A DNA stretch of 64,000 nt from Conchiformibius kuhniae DSM 17694. GTDB lineage: Bacteria; Pseudomonadota; Gammaproteobacteria; Burkholderiales; Neisseriaceae. Each line of letters begins with the position of its first letter. Position 1 is the stretch's first letter. The notes below the pieces were generated by a model. That model was not told the DNA's origin. It did not search any database and worked only from the letters and a program-made list of their open reading frames with translations. Location: assembly GCF_000428785.1 (NCBI RefSeq), contig NZ_KE386799.1:5690-69689 (forward strand). The letters run 5' to 3'. The position numbers and the translations under genes are program-made. Positions 8,677 to 16,063 of the stretch are shown here, piece by piece.

Positions 8677-8684
8677 TACAGGCT

Positions 8685-8704
8685 CTTTATCGTTGATGAT
8701 AAAG
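8685..8704 (+). other. Hairpin overlapping the next gene's ribosome site
   Basis: CTTTATC (8685-8691) and GATAAAG (8698-8704) form a 7-bp stem with a 6-nt loop. It has no T tract, so it is not a terminator. Its 3' arm contains the first half of the AAAGGG ribosome site of the lipoprotein gene starting at 8716 and could hide it. Confidence 0.45.
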
Positions 8705-8715
8705 GGAAATGGTTT

Positions 8716-9207
8716 ATGAAACAGATAAAATGGTTTGTGCCGTTGGCGGTGGGTTTGTTGGCGGCGTGTTCTTCCGAAACGTCCGAGCAGCTTGCTTCTG
8801 CCGCGCCAAGCCGCGCATCGGGCGAAGATTTTGCCGCCGCCGCCGCTTCATCGCCGATTGCGGCGCAGATTTTCAACAGCCCGCAGGAGCAGGACATTTT
8901 GTCCAGCAGCCGTCAGGCGATGGCGGAGGTGAGCGCATCGGAAGTGGCGGCGGCGGCATCGGCAGCGTCCGCAGCTTTGTCCGTTGATGCGGAAAACAAT
9001 TTGGCATTGCCTGCGCTTGCGCCCGCTTGCGAGCGTTATTTCCGCCGTGCCGAGCAGTGTTTTTCGCAAAACGAAAACCGCGATGCGCTGCTGGCAATGT
9101 TGGACGAGGCGCGGGAAGAATTGGCGCACGAGCAGCCCGATGAAGCTGCCTGCACCGATTTGAACCGCAGCTTTGATGCGGTGGCGCGGAATTTGGGCTG
9201 CCATTGA
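8716..9207 (+). CDS. Ala/Ser-rich lipoprotein with C-terminal Cys-pair domain
   Basis: A 163-aa exported lipoprotein: MKQIKWFVPLAVGLLAAC is a signal peptide with acylation at Cys18. A low-complexity Ala/Ser/Glu segment (about 20-95) leads to a compact C-terminal domain with four cysteines (PACERYF, EQCFSQN, AACTDLN, LGCH). The spacing suggests two disulphides and recalls the small neisserial DUF5339 lipoproteins; that assignment is a guess. It lies 39 bp after trpC with a hairpin between and ends at a bidirectional terminator. Function unknown. Confidence 0.75.
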   Translation: MKQIKWFVPLAVGLLAACSSETSEQLASAAPSRASGEDFAAAAASSPIAAQIFNSPQEQDILSSSRQAMAEVSASEVAAAASAASAALSVDAENNLALPALAPACERYFRRAEQCFSQNENRDALLAMLDEAREELAHEQPDEAACTDLNRSFDAVARNLGCH

Positions 9208-9215
9208 AGCGGAAA

Positions 9216-9243
9216 AAGGGTTTGCACAAAACGGCAAACCCTT
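9216..9243. terminator. Bidirectional terminator between convergent genes
   Basis: AAGGGTTTGC / GCAAACCCTT pair over 10 bp with an 8-nt loop. The minus strand reads into a T run and the plus strand into TTGTTGTTT, so it serves the lipoprotein gene and the FKBP gene. Confidence 0.8.
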
Positions 9244-9248
9244 GTTGT

Positions 9249-9575
9249 TTATTCGGAAACGCGCAGCAATTCCACTTCAAACACCAGCGTGGCATTCGGC
9301 GGAATCACCCCGCCCGCGCCGCGTGCGCCGTAGCCCATTTCGGGCGGAATGGTCAGCTTGCGTTTGCCGCCCGCTTTCATGCCCGCAAAGCCCTCGTCCC
9401 AACCGCGAATCACCTGCCCCGCGCCCAGCGTGATGGTGAGCGGTTGGCGGCGGTCGAGGCTGGAATCAAATTTCGTGCCGTCCGTCAGCCAGCCCGTGTA
9501 GTGAACGGTGATGTCCTTGCCTTTCACGGCTTCCGCGCCATCGCCGACAGTCAAATCTTCAATAATCAAGGTCAT
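9249..9575 (-). CDS. FKBP-type peptidyl-prolyl isomerase
   Basis: Small single-domain FKBP of 108 aa with no signal peptide, so cytosolic as predicted. It shows the FKBP core: HYTGWLTDGTKFDSS, GAGQVIRGWDEGFAGMK and GGKRKLTIPPEMGYG, with active-site aromatics in place. The start is ATG 9575, preceded by AGGAAA; an upstream in-frame extension to 9659 overlaps the end of murA and has no homologous content. It lies 10 bp after murA on the same strand, so the two are cotranscribed. Confidence 0.93.
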   Translation of the reverse strand: MTLIIEDLTVGDGAEAVKGKDITVHYTGWLTDGTKFDSSLDRRQPLTITLGAGQVIRGWDEGFAGMKAGGKRKLTIPPEMGYGARGAGGVIPPNATLVFEVELLRVSE

Positions 9576-9585
9576 GATTGTTTTC

Positions 9586-10839
9586 CTATTCTGAAACACG
9601 TTCAATTTTCGCGCCCACGCCGCCGAGTTTTTTCTCGATGTGTTCGTAGCCACGGTCAAGGTGGTAAATCTGCTCTACGGTGGTGATGCCGTCCGCCACC
9701 AAGCCCGCAATCACCAAGCTGGCGGAAGCGCGTAAATCGGTTGCCATCACCGTTGCGCCCGACAATTTTTCCACGCCGCAAATCACGGCGGTATTGCCTT
9801 CGGCGGAAATATCCGCACCCATGCGGTTCAGCTCGGGAACGTGCATAAAGCGGTTTTCAAAAATGGTTTCAACCACTTTGCTGTTGCCCTCCGCCACCGC
9901 GTTCAGGGCAACGAATTGCGCCTGCATGTCGGTGGGAAAACCGGGGTGCGGCACGGTGCGCAGATTGACGGCTTTGGGGCGGCGCGTCATTTCAATGGTG
10001 ATGCGGTCGGCTTCGGCGTGAATGTTCGCGCCCGCTTCGCGCAGTTTGTCCAACACGGCTTCCATGGTGTGCGGTGCGGCGCGGTGCAGGGTAACTTTGC
10101 CGCCCGCCATTGCCACCGCGCACAAAAACGTTCCCGCTTCAATGCGGTCGGGAACCACGCTGTGTTCGCAGCCGTGCAGTTTGTCCACGCCCTCGATGGT
10201 CATGGTGGCCGTGCCGATGCCGTCAATTTTTGCGCCCATTTTCACCAAGCATTCCGCCAAATCCACCACTTCCGGCTCAACGGCGCAGTTTTCCAACACG
10301 GTGGTGCCTTCCGCTAAAGTCGCCGCCATCAGCAGGTTTTCCGTGCCGCCCACCGTAACCATGTCCATAATCACGCGCGCGCCCTTGAGTTTGCCGGTGG
10401 CTTTCACATAGCCGTGTTCCTGCGTAATCACCGCGCCCATCGCTTCCAAGCCTTTCAGGTGCTGCTCAACCGGCCGCGCACCGATGGCGCAACCGCCCGG
10501 CAAACTCACTTGCGCTTCGCCGAAACGCGCCAGCGTGGGGCCCAGCACCAAAATGGACGCGCGCATGGTGCGTACCAATTCGTAGGGGGCGCAGGTGTTG
10601 TTGATGCTGCTGCCGTTGATGTCAAAGGTGCTGACGCCGTCTGTGGACACGCTTGCGCCCATGCCCTCCAGCAGTTTGTGGGTGGTTTTGACATCGGCGA
10701 GCATGGGGACGTTGCTCAAACGCAGGGTGTCGGCGGTGAGCAGTCCCGCACACATCAGGGGCAGGGCGGCGTTTTTCGCGCCGGAAACGGTGATGTCGCC
10801 GTAGAGTGCGCCGTTGCCGGTGATTTTCAATTTGTCCAT
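9586..10839 (-). CDS. murA: UDP-N-acetylglucosamine 1-carboxyvinyltransferase MurA
   Basis: Catalyses the first committed step of peptidoglycan synthesis, transferring enolpyruvate from PEP to UDP-GlcNAc. The 417-aa protein is full length, with the KNAALPL substrate-binding segment (22-28), the catalytic cysteine in LPGGCAIGARP (Cys117, the fosfomycin target), and the C-terminal RGYEHIEKKL motif. It is the middle gene of a leftward set: acyltransferase, murA, FKBP, with gaps of 60 and 10 bp. Confidence 0.97.
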   Translation of the reverse strand: MDKLKITGNGALYGDITVSGAKNAALPLMCAGLLTADTLRLSNVPMLADVKTTHKLLEGMGASVSTDGVSTFDINGSSINNTCAPYELVRTMRASILVLGPTLARFGEAQVSLPGGCAIGARPVEQHLKGLEAMGAVITQEHGYVKATGKLKGARVIMDMVTVGGTENLLMAATLAEGTTVLENCAVEPEVVDLAECLVKMGAKIDGIGTATMTIEGVDKLHGCEHSVVPDRIEAGTFLCAVAMAGGKVTLHRAAPHTMEAVLDKLREAGANIHAEADRITIEMTRRPKAVNLRTVPHPGFPTDMQAQFVALNAVAEGNSKVVETIFENRFMHVPELNRMGADISAEGNTAVICGVEKLSGATVMATDLRASASLVIAGLVADGITTVEQIYHLDRGYEHIEKKLGGVGAKIERVSE

Positions 10840-10899
10840 AGTATCGCGCTTTCTGAAACGGAAATGGGGGAGAGTGCGGACATTATAGTGGAAAACACC

Positions 10900-11646
10900 C
10901 TATGCGGCATCACGCGGCGCGGGTGCGGAATAGCACGGCCCGACCCCGCCGATTTCCGCCTGACGCGCCTCAATCCACTCTTCGCAACGGCGCATCAGCT
11001 CCGCCTCATTGCCCGCCGTGTGCGGCACGGGTTCGCCGATGACCACCCGTACCGTACCCGGATATTTCAAAAACGAATTGCGCGGCCAATACTCGCCACT
11101 GTTGTGGGCGACCGGCACCAAATCCATTTCCAACAGCTTTGCCATCTTTGCCGCGCCCAATTTGTATTTGCCGCGCTCACCCGCCTTTACCCGCGTGCCT
11201 TCGGGAAAAATGGTAATCCAAAAGCCCTCCCGCTTGCGTGCCAAGCCCTGTTCCATCAACTGCGTGGTGGCTTTCGCGCCCGCTTTGCGGTCGATGCCGA
11301 TGGTTTTTGCCAGCTTCAAGCCCCAGCCGAAAAACGGAATTTTAAACAACTCCTTTTTTGCCACATAAATTTGCAGGGGGAAAATTTCCTGCAATGCCAG
11401 CGTTTCCCAGCCGCTTTGGTGCTTGGCACAGATAATCGCCGCCTGTTTGGGAATGTGTTCGCGCCCCTGCACCTCGTATTTCAGCCCGATGATGTGCTTG
11501 AGCGACCACATCAGCAGCAAAGCCCAACCGCGCCCGACCTTGTTCGGGCCTTGCGGAAACAGCATGGCAGGCACCACACAGACAAACATCAGTATCGCGC
11601 TGACCGACAAAATCAGCCAATACGCCAAATTACGCACAATCAACAT
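10900..11646 (-). CDS. 1-acyl-sn-glycerol-3-phosphate acyltransferase (PlsC family)
   Basis: Membrane-bound acyltransferase of phospholipid synthesis. The 248-aa protein has N-terminal membrane helices (about residues 8-35), the catalytic HX4E-type motif in KHQSGWE, and the substrate motif FPEGTR. The HX4E variant is also found in the neisserial Nla acyltransferases. The upstream extension to 11826 has a basic, low-quality N-terminus; ATG 11646 gives the conserved start MLIVRNLAYW. First gene of the operon with murA; divergent from htpX. Confidence 0.93.
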   Translation of the reverse strand: MLIVRNLAYWLILSVSAILMFVCVVPAMLFPQGPNKVGRGWALLLMWSLKHIIGLKYEVQGREHIPKQAAIICAKHQSGWETLALQEIFPLQIYVAKKELFKIPFFGWGLKLAKTIGIDRKAGAKATTQLMEQGLARKREGFWITIFPEGTRVKAGERGKYKLGAAKMAKLLEMDLVPVAHNSGEYWPRNSFLKYPGTVRVVIGEPVPHTAGNEAELMRRCEEWIEARQAEIGGVGPCYSAPAPRDAA

Positions 11647-11782
11647 CGTCCCGTTCCGGAAGTTTTGAGCAAAAGCGCGATTGTACAAGCCCGTGCCGCG
11701 CCGCGCAAAGGAAAAGAAGCGGACGGGTGCGGGCGCATTTGCATAAGTTTGCGGTTGAAAGCCTTTTCTTTCGCGGATTTTT

Positions 11783-11791
11783 TGCGATAAT
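11783..11791 (+). promoter_or_regulatory. Possible extended -10 promoter of htpX
   Basis: TGC directly before GATAAT forms an extended -10 element (TGN plus hexamer). No good -35 box is present, as is common for extended -10 promoters. A start near 11798 would leave a leader of about 50 nt before the GTG of htpX. Confidence 0.4.
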
Positions 11792-11845
11792 CGCCCCTGT
11801 CCGCAAGGACGTTTTTTGTTTAACACAAATCACAGGGGATAACGA

Positions 11846-12709
11846 GTGAAACGTATTTTCTTATTTTTGGCAACCAATATTGCCGTTTTGGCGGTCATCA
11901 CCATCATTTTCAACATTTTCGGGCTGAATAAGGCCACTTCGCTGGGCGGGGTGTTGGCGGGGGCGGCGGTCATCGGCTTTACCGGTTCGATTATGTCGCT
12001 GCTGATGTCCAAGTGGTTGGCGAAAAAATCGGTGGACGCGCAAGTCATCGAGCAGCCCGCCAACGAAACCGAAGCATGGTTGGTGCAAACGGTGGAAAAT
12101 CAGGCGCGGCAATGGAATCTGAAAACGCCCGAAGTGGCGATTTACGATTCGCCCGAAATGAACGCTTTTGCCACAGGCGCAAGCAAAAACAATTCTTTGG
12201 TGGCGGTGAGTACGGGCTTGCTGTCGGGCATGACCCGCGATGAGGTGGAAGCGGTGCTGGCGCACGAGATGGCGCACATCGGCAACGGCGATATGGTTAC
12301 GCTGACCTTGATTCAGGGCGTGGTCAATACGTTTGTGGTGTTTTTCGCGCAGATTATCGCGCAGTTCGTGTCGGGCTTTTTGAATCAGAGTGATGAGGGC
12401 GAGGAGCAGGCGCAGGGCGGGGGCTTGGTGTATTTTGCGGTAAACATCGTGTTGCAGATTTTGTTCGGCTTTTTGGCAAGCCTGATTACGATGTGGTTCA
12501 GCCGTCAGCGCGAGTACCGTGCCGATGCGGGTGCGGCGAAGCTGGTCGGTGCGCCGAAGATGATTGCGGCTTTGCAGCGTTTGCAGGGGCATGGCAGCGA
12601 TTTGCCTAACGAGATGGCGGCGATGGGCATTTCTGCGGCGGAAAAGGATTCGATTTGGAGCACCCACCCGAGCTTGGACAACCGCATCGCCGCTTTGCAG
12701 CAGCTTTGA
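11846..12709 (+). CDS. htpX: Membrane zinc metalloprotease HtpX
   Basis: M48-family protease that degrades misfolded inner-membrane proteins. The 287-aa protein has two N-terminal membrane helices (about 5-25 and 33-55), the zinc motif HEMAH (His140, Glu141, His144), two further membrane segments (about 155-215) and the downstream zinc ligand Glu in REYRADAGAAK. Start is GTG 11846 with AGGGG seven bases upstream. Monocistronic, closed by the terminator at 12734. In E. coli htpX answers to CpxR; no CpxR box was identified here. Confidence 0.96.
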   Translation: MKRIFLFLATNIAVLAVITIIFNIFGLNKATSLGGVLAGAAVIGFTGSIMSLLMSKWLAKKSVDAQVIEQPANETEAWLVQTVENQARQWNLKTPEVAIYDSPEMNAFATGASKNNSLVAVSTGLLSGMTRDEVEAVLAHEMAHIGNGDMVTLTLIQGVVNTFVVFFAQIIAQFVSGFLNQSDEGEEQAQGGGLVYFAVNIVLQILFGFLASLITMWFSRQREYRADAGAAKLVGAPKMIAALQRLQGHGSDLPNEMAAMGISAAEKDSIWSTHPSLDNRIAALQQL

Positions 12710-12733
12710 TTTTGACGGTTTGACACGGTCGCG

Positions 12734-12759
12734 CCGCCCGAACTTTCGGGCGGTTTTTT
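12734..12759 (+). terminator. Rho-independent terminator of htpX
   Basis: CCGCCCGA / TCGGGCGG stem, 4-nt loop, then TTTTTT. Confidence 0.88.
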
Positions 12760-12800
12760 GTTATACTAGCCGTTTTGTTTTGCCATGAAAGGCTGTTGGC

Positions 12801-13745
12801 ATGAGCCACCACAAATTGATTATTCTGGGTTCGGGCCCCGCCGGTTATACCGCCGCCGTTTACGCCGCCCGTGCCAATCTGCAACCCGCGCTGATTACCG
12901 GCTTGGCGCAGGGTGGGCAGTTGATGTCCACCACCGATGTGGAAAATTGGCCCGCCGATGCCGACGGCGTGCAAGGCCCCGAGCTGATGGCGCGTTTTCA
13001 GGCGCACGCCGAGCGTTTTGGTACGGAGCTGATTTTTGATGAAATTCACACAGTGGATTTGCACAAGCGCCCGTTTGCGCTCACGGGCGATGCGGGCGAA
13101 TACACCTGCGATGCGCTGATTGTGGCAACGGGCGCATCGGCGAAATATTTGGGTTTGCCCAGCGAAGAGGCGTTTGCGGGGCGCGGCGTGTCCGCCTGTG
13201 CCACTTGCGATGGCTTCTTTTATAAAAATCAAGAAGTTGCCGTGGTCGGCGGCGGCAACACGGCGGTGGAGGAAGCCCTGTATCTCGCCAACATCGCCGC
13301 CAAAGTTACCTTAATCCACCGCCGCGACACTTTCCGCGCCGAAAAAATCATGGTGGACAAACTGATGCGCCGCGTGGAAGAAGGCAAAATCGCCTTAAAA
13401 CTCAATGCCGAAGTGGACGAAATTTTGGGCGACGATGCGGGTGTAAACGCCGTGCGCCTGAAGTTGGCGGACGGCGGCCGCGAAGAATTGGCGGTGCAGG
13501 GCGTGTTTATCGCCATCGGTCATAAACCGAATACCGATATTTTTCAAGGACAACTGGAGATGGACGAAACGGGCTACCTGAAAACGCGCGGCGGCACGGG
13601 TGCGGATGTGGGCGCGACCAATATTGACGGCGTGTGGGCGGCGGGCGATGTGAAAGACCATGTTTACCGCCAAGCCATCACCAGCGCGGCATCGGGCTGC
13701 CAAGCCGCTTTGGACGCGGAACGCTGGCTGGACAGCCAACACTGA
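12801..13745 (+). CDS. trxB: Thioredoxin reductase
   Basis: Flavoenzyme that transfers electrons from NADPH to thioredoxin. The 314-aa protein has the FAD motif GSGPAGYTAA (10-19), the redox-active pair CATC (Cys133, Cys136), the NADPH motif GGGNTAVEEA and the final FAD-binding GDVKDHVYRQA segment. Length is normal. A TATACT -10-like box occurs at 12762-12767 right after the htpX terminator but without a good -35. The stop overlaps the start of the next gene by one base (TGATG), implying translational coupling. Confidence 0.97.
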   Translation: MSHHKLIILGSGPAGYTAAVYAARANLQPALITGLAQGGQLMSTTDVENWPADADGVQGPELMARFQAHAERFGTELIFDEIHTVDLHKRPFALTGDAGEYTCDALIVATGASAKYLGLPSEEAFAGRGVSACATCDGFFYKNQEVAVVGGGNTAVEEALYLANIAAKVTLIHRRDTFRAEKIMVDKLMRRVEEGKIALKLNAEVDEILGDDAGVNAVRLKLADGGREELAVQGVFIAIGHKPNTDIFQGQLEMDETGYLKTRGGTGADVGATNIDGVWAAGDVKDHVYRQAITSAASGCQAALDAERWLDSQH

Positions 13746-14419
13746 TGCACGGTGAAATCACGCTGCTGACCTTGTTTCTGCTGGGTTTTTTCGGCGGAAC
13801 GCACTGCATCGGCATGTGCGGCGGTTTGAGCAGTGCGTTTGCCCTGCAACTGCCGCCAAATGTCGGACGCATCAGGCTGATTATTCTGTTGAATTTTGGC
13901 AGAATTGTCAGCTATGTTGGCGCGGGTGCCGCCATCGGCGCGGTGTCGCAAGCGGGCATGCTGCTGGACGACACCCGCCGCGTGCAAACGCTGTTGATGC
14001 TGCTTGCCAACGGCTTGCTGTTATTGACGGGTTTGTATCTGGCGGGCGTGTCGCAGCTTGCGGCGCGGCTGGAAGGCATCGGCAAACCGGTGTGGCGGCG
14101 GCTCAATCCCGTGTTGAACCGTCTGCTGCCCGTCCGTTCGGCGGCGGGTTGTGTGGCGGTGGGGCTGTTGTGGGGCTGGCTGCCCTGCGGCTTGGTGTAC
14201 AACGCCGCGCTGTACGCCTTGGGAAGCGGCTCGGCGGGAACGGGCGCGGCATATCTGCTGGCATTCGGCTTGGGTACGCTGCCCAACCTGCTGGCGGCGG
14301 GTGTGTTTGCGGCACAACTGCGCGGCGTATTGCAACGGAGCGGCGTGCGCTTGGCAGCAGGGCTGACGGTGGCGGCATGGGCGGCGTGGCAATTGGCGAA
14401 TATGATTTTTCACCTTTAA
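13745..14419 (+). CDS. TauE/SafE-like membrane protein, CcoGHIS-associated type
   Basis: A 224-aa polytopic membrane protein with about six helices. The N-terminal motif GTHCIGMCGG, with a CxxxC pair inside the first helix, and the later WLPCGLVYNA motif mark the short TauE/SafE (DsbD_2-like) family often encoded with cytochrome cbb3/copper maturation genes. A role in metal or sulphur export is the family annotation, not shown here. ATG 13745 overlaps the trxB stop; the longer frame from 13634 runs inside trxB and is rejected. It ends at a strong bidirectional terminator. Confidence 0.88.
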   Translation: MHGEITLLTLFLLGFFGGTHCIGMCGGLSSAFALQLPPNVGRIRLIILLNFGRIVSYVGAGAAIGAVSQAGMLLDDTRRVQTLLMLLANGLLLLTGLYLAGVSQLAARLEGIGKPVWRRLNPVLNRLLPVRSAAGCVAVGLLWGWLPCGLVYNAALYALGSGSAGTGAAYLLAFGLGTLPNLLAAGVFAAQLRGVLQRSGVRLAAGLTVAAWAAWQLANMIFHL

Positions 14420-14425
14420 TTAATC

Positions 14426-14468
14426 AAAAAATCTGCTTGAAACAAGCCGCGTTTCAAGCAGATTTTTT
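14426..14468. terminator. Strong bidirectional terminator
   Basis: AAAAAATCTGCTTGAAAC pairs with GTTTCAAGCAGATTTTTT around a 7-nt loop, giving T tracts on both strands. It separates the TauE-like gene from the convergent XRE gene, whose stop codon lies in the T tract. Confidence 0.9.
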
Positions 14469-14809
14469 TATGGTTCGCGCAAACGCTCGCTCAAAATCTG
14501 AAAAATATCGCCAAGCAGTTTGCGGTCGTGTTCTTGCAATTGATTGAATAAATGGCATAAGCGGCGGGCTTGGTCATCTGCAAGCGGGCTGTTTTCATCC
14601 AATAAATCGGCACTGGAACAGCCAAACAGTTCGGCAAGCTGATACAAACGGGCAACGGTAGGCATCACCAAACCACGTTCCATGCGCGACACTGCCACAT
14701 AGCCGATGCCAAGTTTTTCAGCAACTTGCTCTTGCGTGAAGCCTGCTTGCTGGCGGCGTTTGGCAATGCTTTTTCCGATTTGGCGGTTGATGATAGAAAA
14801 GTCCGGCAT
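14468..14809 (-). CDS. XRE-family helix-turn-helix regulator
   Basis: A 113-aa DNA-binding protein. The HTH domain (about 8-65) reads IGKSIAKRRQQAGFTQEQV, then LGIGYVAVSRMERG with the recognition helix, and GLVMPTVARLYQLAELFG; a short helical C-terminal tail may dimerise. Start MPDFS at 14809 is preferred; ATG 14854 would add 15 residues and neither has a strong ribosome site. It diverges from the viperin gene, and the shared upstream region carries a promoter overlapped by an inverted repeat, which makes it the obvious candidate regulator. Its base composition is nearer the chromosome than that of the viperin gene, so the two may have different origins. Confidence 0.88.
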   Translation of the reverse strand: MPDFSIINRQIGKSIAKRRQQAGFTQEQVAEKLGIGYVAVSRMERGLVMPTVARLYQLAELFGCSSADLLDENSPLADDQARRLCHLFNQLQEHDRKLLGDIFQILSERLREP

Positions 14810-14861
14810 AAGCGTTATTTGAAAACAGTTGGCAAAACCTGCATCTTGTCGCATCTCTGTC

Positions 14862-14890
14862 TTGACTTACATATCTTTTAATGAGATATT
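14862..14890 (+). promoter_or_regulatory. Promoter with overlapping inverted-repeat operator, viperin side
   Basis: TTGACT (14862-14867), 17-bp spacer, GATATT (14885-14890) reads rightward toward the viperin gene. An inverted repeat ATATCT-N7-AGATAT (14871-14889) fills the spacer and overlaps the -10 box, the usual place for an XRE-type repressor site. The leader would be about 250 nt. Confidence 0.6.
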
Positions 14891-14963
14891 TGGACTTATA
14901 AAGTTCAATTTAAAAGAATGGGGTACGAATCTACGTTTTTCATTGAACGTTTTAATCAAAGAC

Positions 14964-14975
14964 ATATCGTGATAT
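14964..14975. repeat. Second ATATC/GATAT inverted repeat
   Basis: ATATC-GT-GATAT, the same half-sites as in the promoter-overlapping repeat at 14871-14889 but with a 2-bp gap. A further hairpin ATATTGC (14972-14978) / GCAATAT (14992-14998) overlaps it. Both lie in the AT-rich leader between the XRE and viperin genes. Confidence 0.4.
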
Positions 14976-15046
14976 TGCCATTATTGTTTGTGCAATATTC
15001 TTAAAGCATAAATGGTTATCAGCTTGTAAAGTGAAGTAGGAACAAG

Positions 15047-15106
15047 ATGGAATATCCTAATGCAGATATCGTATGTCTGGCAAGTATAGATTGGGTTGTC
15101 GTATAA
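15047..15106 (+). pseudogene. 19-codon ORF, possible truncated glycosyltransferase start
   Basis: ATG 15047 has a good AGGA ribosome site nine bases upstream and encodes MEYPNADIVCLASIDWVVV before a stop. The segment DIVCLASIDW resembles, from memory, the N-termini of glycosyltransferases that continue ...SIDWDF.WQGHQ. If so, this is the first exon-like stump of a gene cut off at the point where the viperin leader begins. It could equally be a short leader peptide for the viperin mRNA. Confidence 0.3.
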
Positions 15107-15144
15107 ACCCAAATTATAAAAAGATTTTAAATAAGGAATTGACA

Positions 15145-16023
15145 ATGGATGAACTGGTGGTTAATTGGCATATTACAGAAGCATGTAATTATAATTGCCG
15201 TTACTGTTTTGCAAAATGGGAGGGTAATGAACGCGAATTAATTCACAACCCTTTGAATATTGGGATTCTTATAAGAGAGATTCCAAAATTATTGGAAATA
15301 TTGAATGAGAATTTCGGAACTTGTTTTAAATATATACGTTTAAATTTGGTGGGTGGTGAACCCTTGTTATATCCCGAAGCCATAAGGGAAATTATTCATT
15401 GTGCACGTCAAAGCGGTTTATTATTGTCGTTAATTACAAATGGTAGTTTACTAAATCAAGACTGGGTCAATATCATATCAGAGTCATTTGTGCAAATAGG
15501 ATTTAGTGTAGATTCTATCCATGAACAAACCAATGTGGCAATTGGTCGTGGTTCAAATCGGGAGGTATTTAAAGCAAGTATGATTCTTCAATATATTAAT
15601 GCAATTCGTACTTATGCGCCGAATATTGGTATAAAAATTAATACAGTGGTTAATGAATATAATTTTCAAGAGGATATGAATGATTTTATTCACAAGGCAA
15701 ATCCACAAAAATGGAAGATTTTTAAGATGTTGCCCATCATAACAAATAATTTAAGTGTAAGTAATCAACAGTTTGAAACTTTTTTACTCAATCACCAAGC
15801 GTTTAGGTCAATTATTAGTTCGGAAAATAATGACGAAATGACACAATCATATCTTATGATTGACCCTGAAGGACGTTTCTTTCAAAATCATCATCATGGG
15901 GTAAAGGTGTATCAATATAGTCATCCTATTCACAAAGTGGGGATACAAAATGCTTTTAATGAAATAACTTTTCATGTAGATAAATTTCATCACCGCTATA
16001 TCCCTTTGAATCCTATGCGATAG
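15145..16023 (+). CDS. Prokaryotic viperin (antiviral radical SAM enzyme)
   Basis: A 292-aa radical-SAM protein that matches the viperin family along its whole length. Seen: the cluster motif CNYNCRYCF (Cys14, Cys18, Cys21), NLVGGEP (67-73) for SAM binding, SVDSIHEQTNVAIGRG (121-136), KINTVVN (164-170), EDM (176-178), NPQKWKIFKML (186-196) and SYLMIDPEGRFFQN (235-248), all counterparts of conserved human viperin blocks. Viperins remove water from CTP, GTP or UTP to make 3'-deoxy-3',4'-didehydro nucleotides that stop viral polymerases. Which nucleotide is used cannot be read here. ATG 15145 follows AAGGA by eight bases; the frame to 15073 lacks a ribosome site. The gene is strikingly AT-rich and AT3-biased versus all neighbours, a sign of transfer. 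No nucleotide kinase is adjacent. Confidence 0.93.
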   Translation: MDELVVNWHITEACNYNCRYCFAKWEGNERELIHNPLNIGILIREIPKLLEILNENFGTCFKYIRLNLVGGEPLLYPEAIREIIHCARQSGLLLSLITNGSLLNQDWVNIISESFVQIGFSVDSIHEQTNVAIGRGSNREVFKASMILQYINAIRTYAPNIGIKINTVVNEYNFQEDMNDFIHKANPQKWKIFKMLPIITNNLSVSNQQFETFLLNHQAFRSIISSENNDEMTQSYLMIDPEGRFFQNHHHGVKVYQYSHPIHKVGIQNAFNEITFHVDKFHHRYIPLNPMR

Positions 16024-16063
16024 AAATCGTAAAGAATGGTGTGAAAATGACGGCATGTTCGTT

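Noticed and set aside
12739..12767. Full sigma-70 promoter for trxB
   Set aside because: TATACT at 12762 is good, but the position of the -35 box falls inside the htpX terminator with no match.
15073..15144. 24-codon N-terminal extension of viperin
   Set aside because: No ribosome site, no conservation with viperins, and it overlaps the 19-codon ORF; ATG 15145 has AAGGA at good spacing.
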